From positions 12,228,199-12,292,198 of the forward strand of contig NC_080713.1 of the NCBI RefSeq assembly GCF_019097595.1: 64,000 nucleotides of DNA, given 5' to 3'. The translations under genes and the position numbers were made by a program. The notes beneath the pieces were generated by a model that saw only the letters and a list, made by a program, of their open reading frames with translations, did no database searches and was not told the origin of the DNA. The stretch is from Hemibagrus wyckioides. Lineage: Eukaryota; Chordata; Actinopteri; Siluriformes; Bagridae. This document shows positions 1 through 12,145 of the stretch, in pieces; position 1 is the first letter of the stretch; every line of letters starts with the position of its first letter.

Positions 1-324
1 GCACTCAAACAGCTGAAGCAGATCTGTTAAGGCAATGGTCCTCAGGCTTGGGCAGTCTTTCCTTTCGAATGGTGGGGACAGGAGGTGAATTAAGATGAAC
101 AGGAAGACAGGGCTGAGGCAGCCGTGTCAGATTGTCATAGCTGCTACAAGCCCTCACTACTGAAGCTCCCCAATGGCCGGACGGAGGAGTCTGCACACAG
201 TGCATAAACGCTCCACGCTACATTAGAGGCCAGAGCCTTTCCACATGTTGTTTGCAGAAGGCCTCAGTGGTGCTCACAGCCTTCTCCCCAGCTGCCTTTT
301 TCTAGGTCAGTTTGTCTACCCCCT

Positions 325-325
<1 letters not shown>

Positions 326-356
<31 letters not shown>
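326..356. repeat. (CA)n microsatellite
   Basis: An uninterrupted run of CA dinucleotides. Confidence 0.95.
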
Positions 357-361
<5 letters not shown>

Positions 362-1383
362 CATCCCTGACAAAATTCTATGCACTCCTTCACAGTTGTT
401 CCTTCGCAACCCTGGCAAACCCTGTCCTAGCTTTCATGTTATAAACACACTTGTACTCATACCCTCATAATTGTTAAAAATACCTGTAATAGTTTAAAAA
501 TACCTTATTTATATGACATATATAGGGTGTATCCCACCTATACGACATAAATATAATTTATTAATTATAAGTTTTGATTCTAAATGAATGACACATTTTG
601 CTTTTTAACTGTTTATAGTTTATTTAATTCAGTGGTATGGATCTTGTTACAACTGTTTTTTATTATTACAGATACAGATGCTATGCAACGCCTTGTGTAT
701 AAAGTAGGATGACATATTAGACCAAGCACATTAATATCATATCGTTGATACAGCCGGAGCTACAGGTAGAGCTGATGCTATAGAAAACTAATCAATACCT
801 TCTTACCAATCAGATTTGAGAATTCAACAGCACTGTGGAATAAAGTTACATAACACGGCAATCAACTTATAGAATTTTCTTGACATATTTACTGTATCTT
901 TTTTTTGCAGCTAGCAATAAAAGAAAATAATAGGTTCTTTCTTTTAGATTTACTAAGAGCCCTGACGCACGTCAATGTATAATTTGCACACTGCCATCTC
1001 AATTCAAAACTATGTTTAGATGGAACTATTGACTTATTTACTCAGTGACATTCACACTGTCCTTTATGAGCCCTCTGGTTTCTGTAAATAGCTTTCTTTC
1101 TGCACGGACCTAAAGACAGTCTGTCTGCAAAACATGAAACAGAAAGCAAAATAACAATTATAGGTATGTTCACAGTCAATGCAGTATTACATAATAAAGA
1201 AAACAATGTGCACATTTGAACCTACACATTAGAAGTGCAACATATTGCCATTATCTATATCTGTATTCGTTCTTAAAATATACATATTTCCTTTTATGCT
1301 CAGATTTAAAAAAAAAAAAAAAAAAAAACACCCTGGAAACACTGGAAAAGAGGGTTGCTGGAAAATTAAGTAATATTTTATTC

Positions 1384-1466
<83 letters not shown>
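1384..1466. repeat. (TCTA)n microsatellite
   Basis: About 20 perfect TCTA/ATCT units, preceded at 1307-1328 by a poly(A) run. Confidence 0.95.
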
Positions 1467-1587
1467 GTCTACATACTGGTGTCATGTTATGAATTTGCTC
1501 TGTTTTTAAAGGTTTGTGAGCAGGGATAAAATTAGAATTTTTTCCCCCAAAGATTAAATCTCAACTGGTTATGTGGCTTTAACATAA

Positions 1588-1684
<97 letters not shown>

Positions 1685-1745
1685 GTTAATTAATTACTTA
1701 AGTAAGTAAGTTAACTAATTTTTATTTATTTATTTATTTATTTAG
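1588..1745. repeat. (ATT)n then (AAT)n, followed by (TTTA)n
   Basis: About a dozen ATT units switch at about 1622 to about 20 AAT units, forming a self-complementary repeat. A short TTTA tract follows at 1720-1745. Confidence 0.95.
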
Positions 1746-1965
1746 TTCATGCCCACACTACAATTCCTGATGTTGTTTACGAAGCTCCACCCCAAGTATC
1801 AGTGGTGATCATAGAGTGTATATAAAATGACTGGCAAGAGGTCCACAATCAATTTTTCTGGAAGGCAACCTTTAAACAGGTTTCTAAACCACTTAATAAA
1901 CTTTTGCTAAGACTACAGATTAAGCCACTGGGCTTGTTGTATCATGTTCTACACACCTTCCAGGT
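1745..1965 (+). mobile_element. possible solo LTR-like fragment
   Basis: It contains a TATA-like GTATATAAAATG, then about 90 bases later AATAAACTTTTGC, and ends near TGTTCTACACA. The order TATA box, poly(A) signal, CA end resembles an LTR. No terminal duplication or internal retroviral gene was seen, so this is weak. Confidence 0.25.
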
Positions 1966-3344
1966 TACTTGTAAGTAGTAAAAACAAATCAACTATAGCA
2001 CCTTATTGCTTCCGAAAACACTGAAAGGTAAAATGCATTTACAGTTTCCCATGCCAAACTATTTTTAGGGTTGGTCTCAAGTCTTCTGTGCAACTTTTAA
2101 GTTGAAGTTGAGATGGGAATTTTTGCTGAAACTTGGCAACCCCTCCTCATGAGCTATCAAAAAATACAACACAATATTACTCTTGTATTTGTATTCATTT
2201 AGGACACATTATCAGTTTGGTCTGAATGCTGCCGTTGTATTCATTAACATCCCTATTGTACATGAATCAGAGCTCACCTTTGGTCATCATGGTCATCATG
2301 GTCTTTCAACCATCATCTAATAAGAATGGATCTGATACTGTACATGCACGCTCAATGCGATAACTTACAAGAGATGTGACAGAAGTCTGGAAAACAAGCA
2401 CCTATACACACTTCTCAGCTCAGACAGGAATGCTACATTAAATATATGATCCTACTAAATAGTACTGCATTTCAACCACATACACAAACAACATTCATGC
2501 ATACTGTATATCTGTATGTTGACTGTTCACAATAGGAAGAAAACACAGCAATAAAAAAGTCACCTGTAACCAAAAATAAAGTATATGTGACAGAGTAATT
2601 CATTCTTTGACACACCCTTTTTTTTTAAATTAATGCCTTGCTGTCTTGATTTATTTTCTGTTTTTTCATTGCCAGTGATTATAATATATATTCCACTTCA
2701 TCCATTTTCTTCTAAACTGACAGTGCATATCACTTAAAATAATAAAAGCATGTTACTACATATGAGCTATTGTAGGAATGAAGAATACGAAACCAACAAG
2801 TTTCCCTTTCCTCCTATCAGTGCATTGCACATGTGCTGCCAAATCTGCTTCTAAAGGGCATAGCACCTGCAAGTTCTTACACAGCACATTGATAAGGCTC
2901 AAAGCATTCTCTGATCTTCCAGTCTGCACCCCCACAGTCAGCTCTTTCCTGCCCTATCTCCTCTCGCTTGTCCGAACTCCTTAATACAACCCACTCCCAC
3001 AACATTTTGTTTTTCAAACGACTCACATTTTCCAGTCATCTCCTCCCTCCTTCATTCCCTCCCTCCTTGGCCTATGGGTCTGCCAGAGCAGATGTGTCCA
3101 GGGCTTTGTGTAAGATTGTAGAGTTCTGCAGGGCTGAGACTGCTTTAACAAGGGATGTGCTTCACTAGTATGGAATTTGCTCAGCCAGCATACACTGGCT
3201 CATCCTCCCACTAAATTACAAATCACCTCTCTTGAACCTGTGATTCTACACAGACTTTGGGATCTAGTATCTGCTGTTCTTTAGGGGATGGGAAGAGTTC
3301 CCTAGGGTTCCTTTACATGAAATTGTTTTTATTATTGTAGCTCT

Positions 3345-3560
3345 AAAAGTGGTCGCCTCACTGCCTCACAGTTCCAGGGTTCTGGGTTCCATCCTGAACT
3401 GAGGTTACTGTCTGTGCAGAGGTTCTGTGAATGTTCCCTGGGTGTCCACCTGGGACCTTGCTTCCATTCCTTGCTCATGCCCAGTGTTCATGGAACAGGC
3501 TCTGTATTCACTGTGATTCTGACCAGAACACAGCGATTACTGAAAATGAGTAAGTTGTAA
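3345..3560 (+). repeat. SINE-like dispersed repeat, degraded
   Basis: Begins with GTCGCCTCACTGCCTCACAG and GGGTTCTGGGTTCCATCC, which resembles a tRNA-type B box, and ends with AGCGATTACTGAAAATGAG. I associate this architecture with Mermaid-type SINEs of teleosts. The family name is from memory. Confidence 0.55.
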
Positions 3561-3827
3561 AAGTCTAAAACTTTTACATATTGTTAAATGGAATTTCTCA
3601 AAACAAAGAAGTTAACATTATTTAATAAAACACTAGCAATAATTTTTTAATGCAAAGAGGACAATATTTGATTCCACAATATTTGGTTCAATCAGGTAAG
3701 GCAGGAGGAAACCCTCTTTAGCAGATCTACAGAAGTGTTGCTATGGAGATCAAGAAGGATAGCAGATAAGACCAGTGCCGGCATTTAGGGTATTGAGAGG
3801 GTAGAGTTTCAAGGCTGAATTAGCCAA

Positions 3828-3878
3828 GAATGAATGAATGAATGAATGAATGAATGAATGAATGAATGAATGAATGAA
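3828..3878. repeat. (AATG)n microsatellite
   Basis: About 12 GAATGAAT units, near-perfect. Confidence 0.95.
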
Positions 3879-6800
3879 CACAACATTAACAGCTGACTGA
3901 GGCACATCCATTTTTACATGAACCACATGTGGTCATGAGGTTGCTCGGTTCTGGCATTATATCTGAATTGCAAAATATGAATATAAGCCCATTTCAGTGT
4001 TTCCAGTCTTTTTAGTTTGTCCAATTAGTTTGTGTTTAGCCTAATCACAGAACATACAGTGTCACTGGCTTAATCACAGAATAAAGTTTTAAAAATATGT
4101 CCTTAAAAACTAAAACTAAGTTAAATTAAAAACAACAACAACAACAATTTAAAAGAAAGACTTGAAAACAATGAAAGACTAACAGACCTATGATGTCATA
4201 ATAGGAAGAAAGTATAATATATTCCACATGTGAATGCAGATAGACATTAATCAGAAAGCTATTACTGGGCAATATCCTAGTTAAAAAAAACTAGGTAATA
4301 ATAATAGAAACAAAATGACATCACAAGCACCAGAGTGATGGACAAAATGGAACGATAGAACCCCACCCCATCACAAACCTCCAAGTCATTTTACACAGTC
4401 AAACTAGCAATAGTTAGAACAGTATGTCTATAGGTGAAAAACTGGCTTAGAGTCAGGTGACTTCAGCCAGCCCCTTTTTATCCTGATATCTTTTATAGCT
4501 ATTGGAGGAAAATGGCAATGTGATATATAATACTTAAATGTCTTTGTCTGACATTCAAAAGACAACCACTCAGTATTTCAAACACATGGCGTGGCATCAT
4601 TGCTGATGTTTTTTCAACATTGTATACATTCTCATTATATTAAACATTTATACATTTTTAATGAGTACAATATGGTTTTATTTATAACAAAATAAGTACA
4701 ATTCCATTCCAATACTCCAAGGTGGGTCTGTCTCAACATGTGGGTCAACTGTATGAAACTCTTTCGATTGCTCCACTTCATTGCATTGCCTCTAAACACT
4801 CTTGCATTTGGTCCATGTTCACTGCACTCATTCTCTCCTCTCTACAGGGTTAAGCAACCAAACCCTCTGTTGGCCGCTGTTCTTCCTGTGAATGGGCCTC
4901 AGAGGAGCTACTCTTCCTTTTCCTAGCGGGCCTTGAAGTTACATCTGTTGCCCACTTCACTCTTCACTGCACTCCTGTAGTGTCAGGGGAGATTGCTGAA
5001 AAGGCAGCAGTTCTTCTGAGGCCTGTGAAGGTGCATTTACAACACTGCCAGTGGCATTATGCTGTAATTATGGCGAGGCTGTGGAAGTGCTTGGTGAAAA
5101 TACTTTGGTGCCAAGTAATTTGTCCTCTAGTCTTTGAGATTAAAGAATTGGGGACAAAAAGTTGACAAAAGTTAAATAATTCACAATTTAATTCAGAAAT
5201 AGAGCTCATGATACTATCTGTGTTCACATCCTGCTTTCCAAAATTGCATTCACCTAACCTGGTAAAATTCTCCTGCCTGCTGACCAGTGTTCTGCGGATT
5301 GACTCAAGATCAAGCAGTTCCCGAAGATGAATAAATGAAAAAGTTTTATACCAATCTTGCTTTTGCCATGGGTGAAGAAGGACTTGGTTAAAATGTTTTA
5401 TTCTGTGATTAAGGAGTTAAGGGTATAGAGATAGCATGGGATTAGGATTGCCACCTTTGAAATCCTGCTACTGACGATGTATTAATGTATTATTTCAACT
5501 ATATCTACAATCATAGAAGAATGATCATTTTTGACAGAGTATGGATTACTGAATAGAAAAAAGAAAGTTTGACCTTGCTTTTTAAGTAAAAAATAAATAA
5601 ATAAATAACAAAACGCAAATGCCTTTATGAATTATAATATATAGGTTGGCCTGACTAGAAAGTCTGTTAGAAATTTAATAGACATATTTATGTATTATAA
5701 AATAAGTCTATCTTATAATCTTAACCTCAGGTTTAAAATCTCTGAGAATGAAATTAATATTATTAGCATGATTAGCATGATAATTTGCGCTGAACTTAGT
5801 AGGACTGGTTACATAGCCTAGTATTACAGTCTGATGTTAGCTAACATATTACTGGTATTGCCTACTGCTTTACACAATGTGGTATTTAACAAAATGTTGC
5901 CTAGCATGATATCAACCCTGGCTGCTGATTTATACAGCTTAATATTAGCTGACTTTATAGTTCCACAGTTACTGGATAAACAATTATGAATTGGACATTA
6001 TTAGCAATATTTTATCACTTAATGATATTCAATAAAACCCTAATTAAAAAAAAAAAAAAAAAAACAAGACATAAAATAAAAATGTATTAAACAACATCAT
6101 ACAATATCCACATCAGGGGAAGTATGAGGTAAAAGGAATTTATGGATTTAATCTGTCTCATGATATTTCAGATCAGACAGTATGCTGTTGATGACTGAAA
6201 AAGCTACCATATTTAAGCAGCTTCTTGCGTTTCACATGTGCATATGCTATTATCATCACTGTGAAGACCTAGTGTATGAAAAAATGCATGCAAAAATCTT
6301 GTCCCTTATTGACTTTATAAGGGAGGCAGCATTAAATTGTGCCTATGTCATATAAGAGTTAAAGACCATAATAAGCCTGCTGTGTTTAAATATATGTGTA
6401 CACAGTGTTATCAGCCTAGGAACAGAAGCCATTTATAATTAAACTGTGTTGCTTCATATTACATTGTGCTGTTGTATCTTTGAGATCAAATAACCAGAGT
6501 GGCCGCATGCAGCAAGACTGTACCTCAATCAGCCAGAACAGTATTGTATTTATTTACTAATTAAATGTCTGAGAAGGCCTCTAAGAAATATCTTTTCTGT
6601 GTCAGTACTGCCATATTTCTCTACTATTCACAGTTTATACTCCTGAAGCCCTTTTAAGTAGCTCCATTTAAGAGTACTCGAAGAATTTTTGTACATTGCT
6701 CTTGTTCTGGTTCTTAGTTAGGAGTAAAATTCAAGATTCCTAGAAACATTTTGCTATTTAAGACCAGCACCTTTATATTTGCCAGCCTATACCTACTGAT

Positions 6801-7084
6801 ACACCTGACACCAAATAAAAGTTCTTGATAATTAATGATGACAACAGTGACTGTTTATTATTGGATAGGACTTCAGTTGACTTATTTACAGAGCTACATT
6901 CTAAACAATGTGCAGATAATGTGTTTACTGCATATAGAAGCTAGTTTGATTTCAGTTTTTTTTTTTTTTATGACCGGATGGAATTTCAGTAGCCTGTCCC
7001 TCTTTACCTTCTCAATAATGCATGATAATCCTGACATTCTATCGTCTCAGTGTTGGCAAAGCCAGAGGGTTGTGAGTTAAGACA

Positions 7085-7087
<3 letters not shown>

Positions 7088-7129
<42 letters not shown>
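7088..7129. repeat. (GA)n microsatellite
   Basis: A GA run about 160 bases upstream of the V-set signal-peptide exon. Confidence 0.95.
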
Positions 7130-7130
<1 letters not shown>

Positions 7131-7292
7131 AGAATTTAAGACTTTAATAAATTATAAGAGTCAGGTACCTGGACCTAAGTGCAGCTACAGGTGGTTTGGA
7201 TGGTCTGGTAAATGTAGGCTGATCTTCAAGTATTCTTCAAGCATCTGTAGTCTGCATATCTGCTATTACTATTTCCCGTGGCTTGTGGCACT

Positions 7293-8219
7293 ATGGGGAT
7301 TCACCTGGAAAGAGCTCTGTGTTTTTGCACACTGCTAATTCTTACACAAGGTAAGGAACAAACTGTGTTGTATCATGGTCTGTTTTATTATAGACAGGGT
7401 AAGATAAATTATATGTTCAGTGGCATGGCATCAGGAGAGCCTCATATGTTCTGCTGGAACTGAGTGCGCCATATTTATTCTATCTGGTGGCCAGCGAATG
7501 CTCCATTTAGTTGTGATAAATCTCTAAGGAAAGCAATTCTTTCATTGGTTTAGGCTTAAATGTGAGTACTTAGACATTAAAATCATCAAAGATTAGCTCT
7601 TAAAAGGAACTAGTTAATGATAATTATGCCTAAATAGTTTCAACATTTCATTAAAGCACATGTTTGATCTTAGTTGACTGACATCAAACATCGCAATTTT
7701 AACTTTTAATTGCAGAATATTTCTAATTTTAAGAGATAGCAATTGATTTCCAGGCTACTGACAAACTTTCAACCTGTCTTTCCTTCTCTGTACATGTGTG
7801 ATGCACATAAACATGGATGTGGCTCATTAGGGCTGGAGATCCCTGACCCTGAACACATCGACTACATCAGACAACAGGCAAGGGCTGTAATCAACAGCAC
7901 TGTGTCCCTGCACTGTGGCTCCTCCATGCCAACTCTCTTTATCTGGGTATTTTCAAAAACAGACTCTGATAACAATGAGGCAATTGCCTACAACTACGGC
8001 CTTGGTCCCAAGACCCTTCCGCTGGCTGACACTCTAGGTGACCCCATCCTGGCTACCAACACATCTAGCCTTCTAATAATGAGGATAAAACCTGAAGCAG
8101 AAGGAACTTACTCATGCCAGGCTCTTTATGACACAGATAACGGGCCGAGAGTTACATTCTACTATACTCATTTAAACCTTCAAGGTCAGCAAAACACAGC
8201 CAAGGGGTCAAGTGTGTGA
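7293..8219 (+). CDS. vsig10l2: vsig10l2-like V-set immunoglobulin gene, N-terminal exons only
   Basis: Exon 1, 7293-7350: ATG then GIHLERALCFCTLLILTQ, a signal peptide, with donor CAAG/GTAAGG. Exon 2, from 7831 (acceptor CTCATTAG), encodes one V-set Ig domain. It carries Cys48, core Trp58, the E-x-G-T-Y-S-C motif with Cys115, and NxS/T sites at Asn41 and Asn96. A phase-1 donor (CAAG/GTCAGC) ends the domain at 8184. If it is unused, the frame runs to a TGA at 8217-8219 and gives a 148-residue secreted protein. The V-domain style (PD-EH/Y-I-D start, GLGP, YYTHLNL end) and the position convergent with cdon suggest vsig10l2, which normally has further Ig domains and an FN3/membrane region. I could not find those exons before cdon. 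The identification is inference; another V-set family is possible. Confidence 0.6.
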
Positions 8220-8531
8220 GTAATCTGCCTACAGAAAATGTGAAAAGAACAACTAGCAACATGTAATTATTCATCATATAAATCTCTTTGTCTCAGATGT
8301 AACACTAACGGATGTTTGCAAAATGTAACTAAACGTGATTTGTTTCCTCTTTTTAATATTTATCCTAAAAATTTAATAGCACCCACATATATAGTTTGCT
8401 TGGAATGTACAGGGTGCCCATGTACTTTTATTTACAAAACCTTTGTAAACACTTAGAGTCCTCTCATCTACTAACCCACTCTTCATGAACTTATATAATA
8501 TTATATACTGGACTATAGTTGTACATTTGAC

Positions 8532-8537
8532 AATAAA
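8532..8537 (+). promoter_or_regulatory. AATAAA polyadenylation signal candidate
   Basis: A canonical AATAAA on the plus strand 313 bases after the readthrough stop of the V-set exon. It would suit a short two-exon transcript. It may equally be chance in AT-rich DNA. Confidence 0.35.
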
Positions 8538-9290
8538 GGCTTTTAGCTTTCTTTTACATTTATATATTGATAGAAATTAAATGCAGAGCTTCCAGAATTA
8601 TTGACTCTTTACAAGAGCATAAGCAGCATTTTGTCATCTGTAGAGGAGTTGTGGATGTAATTCCAGATTCTGGAAACATCCAAAACATGATGCAAAAATT
8701 TGAAACTGAGAGAGGTAAGAGGTCAGGTGATCTCTGGAGGAGTGTTGTGCTGGGAATTGTGGTCTGTGACTGCAATGTTTGTTTTCCTCAAGGTTTTCTA
8801 GGACGTGGAGTTTCTGATTGATTTCAGCACTTGTCTGACATAATTCATCTATAAAAGGAATAACACATGCAGTAAGTGGCAACATATTATATGGTGTTTT
8901 TCCTGATATGCAATCCCTGTTTGTTTCCAAAAAATGCTGATGGTGTACATGACCAAAAAATGTATTATTTATTTATTTATTTTAATTCTATGTGACCACA
9001 TTTCAAACAGCTTGTTATGAAAGTGACATTTAATAGTTTATTTTAATGATTTTGACAACTAAACTCAATTTTGAAATTATTGTCTTTGGACTGTCTTTTA
9101 TTCCATTCTTCACCACTGGTGTACTTATTGGTCCAACACTGGCAATTTTCCACCTATTTCAGACATGTGAAATATTTTCTAGCTCCTAAAGGAGATGATA
9201 GACTTCTAGCATGGTGCCATGGAATTTATATTTGAGGCCATCATTCATTCTTTGATGTTGTGCAAGTCTCCATTTTTGAGCATTTTTAAG

Positions 9291-9441
<151 letters not shown>

Positions 9442-10165
9442 TAACTTTATTGTCATTGCAAAGTACAGGTACATAGTAACGAACTGCTGTTTAGCACCTA
9501 CCAGAAGTGCAAATAGTAGAAAATGAACAAGTGCAGATAAATATGTACATCAGTAAATAAGGCTATGTCAGAATGTGCATATAGAGTTATGTGCAAGTAG
9601 TGTTTACAGCAGATAAAGTATATTTATAAATTGTTCATTATGTACATTGTATGTACAACAGTAACAGATAATATACAGTGTTTTATACAGATATAGTATG
9701 TATAAATATAGTATATATAAATGTATATAAATAGATAGACAGATATATAAAACTAGGTGTAAACTATGAATTGGACAATATGTACATAAATTATATTACA
9801 CAGAGAAAATATTATATTATAACAGAATGTACAGGGTGGAACAGAACTGCAAGGTGGTAAGTGTAGTAAGACATGAGGGTCCTAGCGGTGTAGTGTAGAG
9901 TTCAGTAGATTTATGGTTGAAGGAAAAAAATCTGGCCCTAAACCTGCTGATTCTGGTGCGGATGGACCTGTATCTCCTACTGGAGGGAAGGAGGTTGAAC
10001 AGTTTGTGACTCGAGTGGAGGAATCCTTGATGATACTCTGCGCAGATATCTGCTGTGGTGAAGAGACTCAATGGCATGTAGTTGGGTGCCGATGAAGCAT
10101 TGGCCGGTTTTCACAACCCTTTGCAGTGATTTCTTTCCACACACTGTGGAGCTGCCATACCAAGG
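9442..10165 (+). repeat. dispersed teleost repeat attached to the GATA/GACA tract
   Basis: Starts CTAACTTTATTGTCATTGCA and includes GGAGGTTGAACAGTTTGTGA, GATGATACTCTGCGCAGAT and GTGGAGCTGCCATACCA. I recognise these phrases from interspersed repeats in many fish genomes. The class is uncertain. Confidence 0.5.
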
Positions 10166-10204
10166 AAACTTAATGTTTATACTCTTGTGAGTAATGGAAT
10201 AATC

Positions 10205-10425
10205 TATAGTCACACCCTGGTGTCACTCACAAGAGGTTGGGTTTCTTGTAGTCTCTGGGAGTTTTCCTCGCCACAGTTGCTTACACCTACACCCTGAATG
10301 GGACACCAGTTTATGCACACATTAATGCCCATTCACACCTAGGGACAAAAGTAATGTAGTCGGTCCACCTACCCGGGCGTTTTTGGGAGGTGGGAGGAAA
10401 CCAAAGAATCTGATGGAAACAGGAA
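10205..10425 (+). repeat. SINE-like repeat fragment
   Basis: Contains ACCCTGAATGGGACACCAG, CATTCACACCTAGGGACAA and GGGAGGTGGGAGGAAACC, typical of the tail parts of common teleost dispersed repeats. Confidence 0.5.
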
Positions 10426-11192
10426 GGACATCTCTAAATTCTAAACAATACATTTATTTTTAAATGGTACAAAAGTTGTTCTTTGCACATAATTGTCTAA
10501 TTATCATTTCTAAATCTGACAAAAGTGAAAGAATGACAGCTTCCTGGTCACACTTGCCCTGTAAAGTCTTTATCTTAGTCAAAGCTTGTATGGAAAAAAC
10601 ACATTTATTCAATTATATAGTGTATGCTTATCATGTAATGACAAAACTAGAAAAAAAATAAACTCATTAGTATTTGTCTACTGCTTCTGGCTCTCATACA
10701 GAGAACTAAAGCTGTGGATTTTCTTTTGGCTGTAGAAAGTAATAGAGCTCTGGAGCGGGGCCAGCACTGAAAGGATACATGTGGTAGAATGGCTCCTTGC
10801 AGATAAACAGCTTGAAAAGCCAAGTCAAATCAGGCTGTTCCCAGAGACTATATTAGAACATTGTTATAGAGCTTGCAAAAGAATGGAGGGTAGTAGGAAA
10901 ACAGGAGAGGGTGCTAACAGCTCCTGTCAAAAAGTAGAAGAAGAATTCGGGAGACCGACAATAGGTACACTTGTTCCCATGATGCCCTTAATAAGAGGTT
11001 GAAGCTCAGGCCAGGAGAGAGTTAAACAGAGTTGAGAGACTGATGGAGGAAGAGAACCAAAAACGACATCTTATTGAAACAGATAATCTTATAATCTGTG
11101 GCAGTTGCTGGTGGTTTTAGATGCCAGGGCACAAATTCAATATATATAGCTTGTGAATTAAAATATCAGGGTTGACCAATACAATATCTCCC

Positions 11193-11193
<1 letters not shown>

Positions 11194-11247
<54 letters not shown>
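11194..11247. repeat. (AAT)n microsatellite
   Basis: About 17 perfect AAT units. Confidence 0.95.
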
Positions 11248-11250
<3 letters not shown>

Positions 11251-12145
11251 CAGGAAGAAAAGGAGCTGCATTAGTGATTTCTCTTTCTTGTTCACTATGG
11301 AAAGAACACTGCTGAAGAAATATTCTTTCATTTTACTTTGTATTATACCAGTTGTATACGTTGATGTGACAATAAAATCTTTTTGATTTGAAACGTTTCT
11401 TGAGAATACTCCAGTGACTTCATGACATGTTTTCTCTGGGTAACATACAAACATGAAAAGATCTCACACTTTCCTTCAAATAAATAATCACACCTACACA
11501 TATGGCTCTGTTGTATGAGATTTGTGTTTTGATTAGACTATGTATACTTAGAATATATATTTTTATTTTCTCCTACAAGTTTATTTTCAGGGAAAAAACA
11601 TGACAGAATAAATAATCCATTTTATTCATGTTCAATATATCCATGACTGCAGATGATATATATTAAAAATGGGGTAGAATATATTAACCGAAATGGAGAT
11701 GAAGTCTACTGGGTGTGTCACTCCGGGTATTCACCTGACACAGCTGTCTCTGATAGGCTGCAGTGCTTGGTTTGTTACAGTTATCCCACAGCATCACTTT
11801 ATATCATTCTGTGTGTTTTCCTTATGACCACTAGTGGTGGTGCTGTACTTCACAAAATAAAAAAATAAATGCTAAAATAATAACAATCATAATCCTCTTT
11901 AAATCACAAATAAGACAATGTGGGCACCAAAACAAGATCTTGTCCTAATTTGTTTCCCTATTTTTAAAAGACGTAACCCTGCAAGCCCAATGACATGAAC
12001 CATCCCTGCATATACAGTAATTCATCCTAACCATCAACTTGAGCATCCTGTTTGCATCCCATCTTTGTTCTTCTCTCATACTATCACAAATGCCTAATTT
12101 GTCTTTGGTCTTCCTTCCTTACTGTCTATTGTTTAGTTTCTTGCA

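Larger units (their letters stand above)
1..7292. other. intergenic DNA upstream of the vsig10l2-like gene
   Basis: AT-rich DNA with microsatellites and repeat fragments listed separately. Short open frames here (for example near 4738-5165) show no domain, no splice context and no recognisable homology. I see no gene. Confidence 0.6.

Noticed and set aside
1216..1509. Open frame through the TCTA repeat (and similar frames at 9286-9474 and 51008-51247)
   Set aside because: Translations are repetitive products of microsatellites (ISLY and IYIY repeats), not genes.
8567..8821. Plus-strand frame with a donor-like GAGAG/GTAAGAG, considered as a third exon of the vsig10l2-like gene
   Set aside because: The translation lacks Ig or FN3 features, no good phase-1 acceptor precedes it, and the minus strand is equally open.
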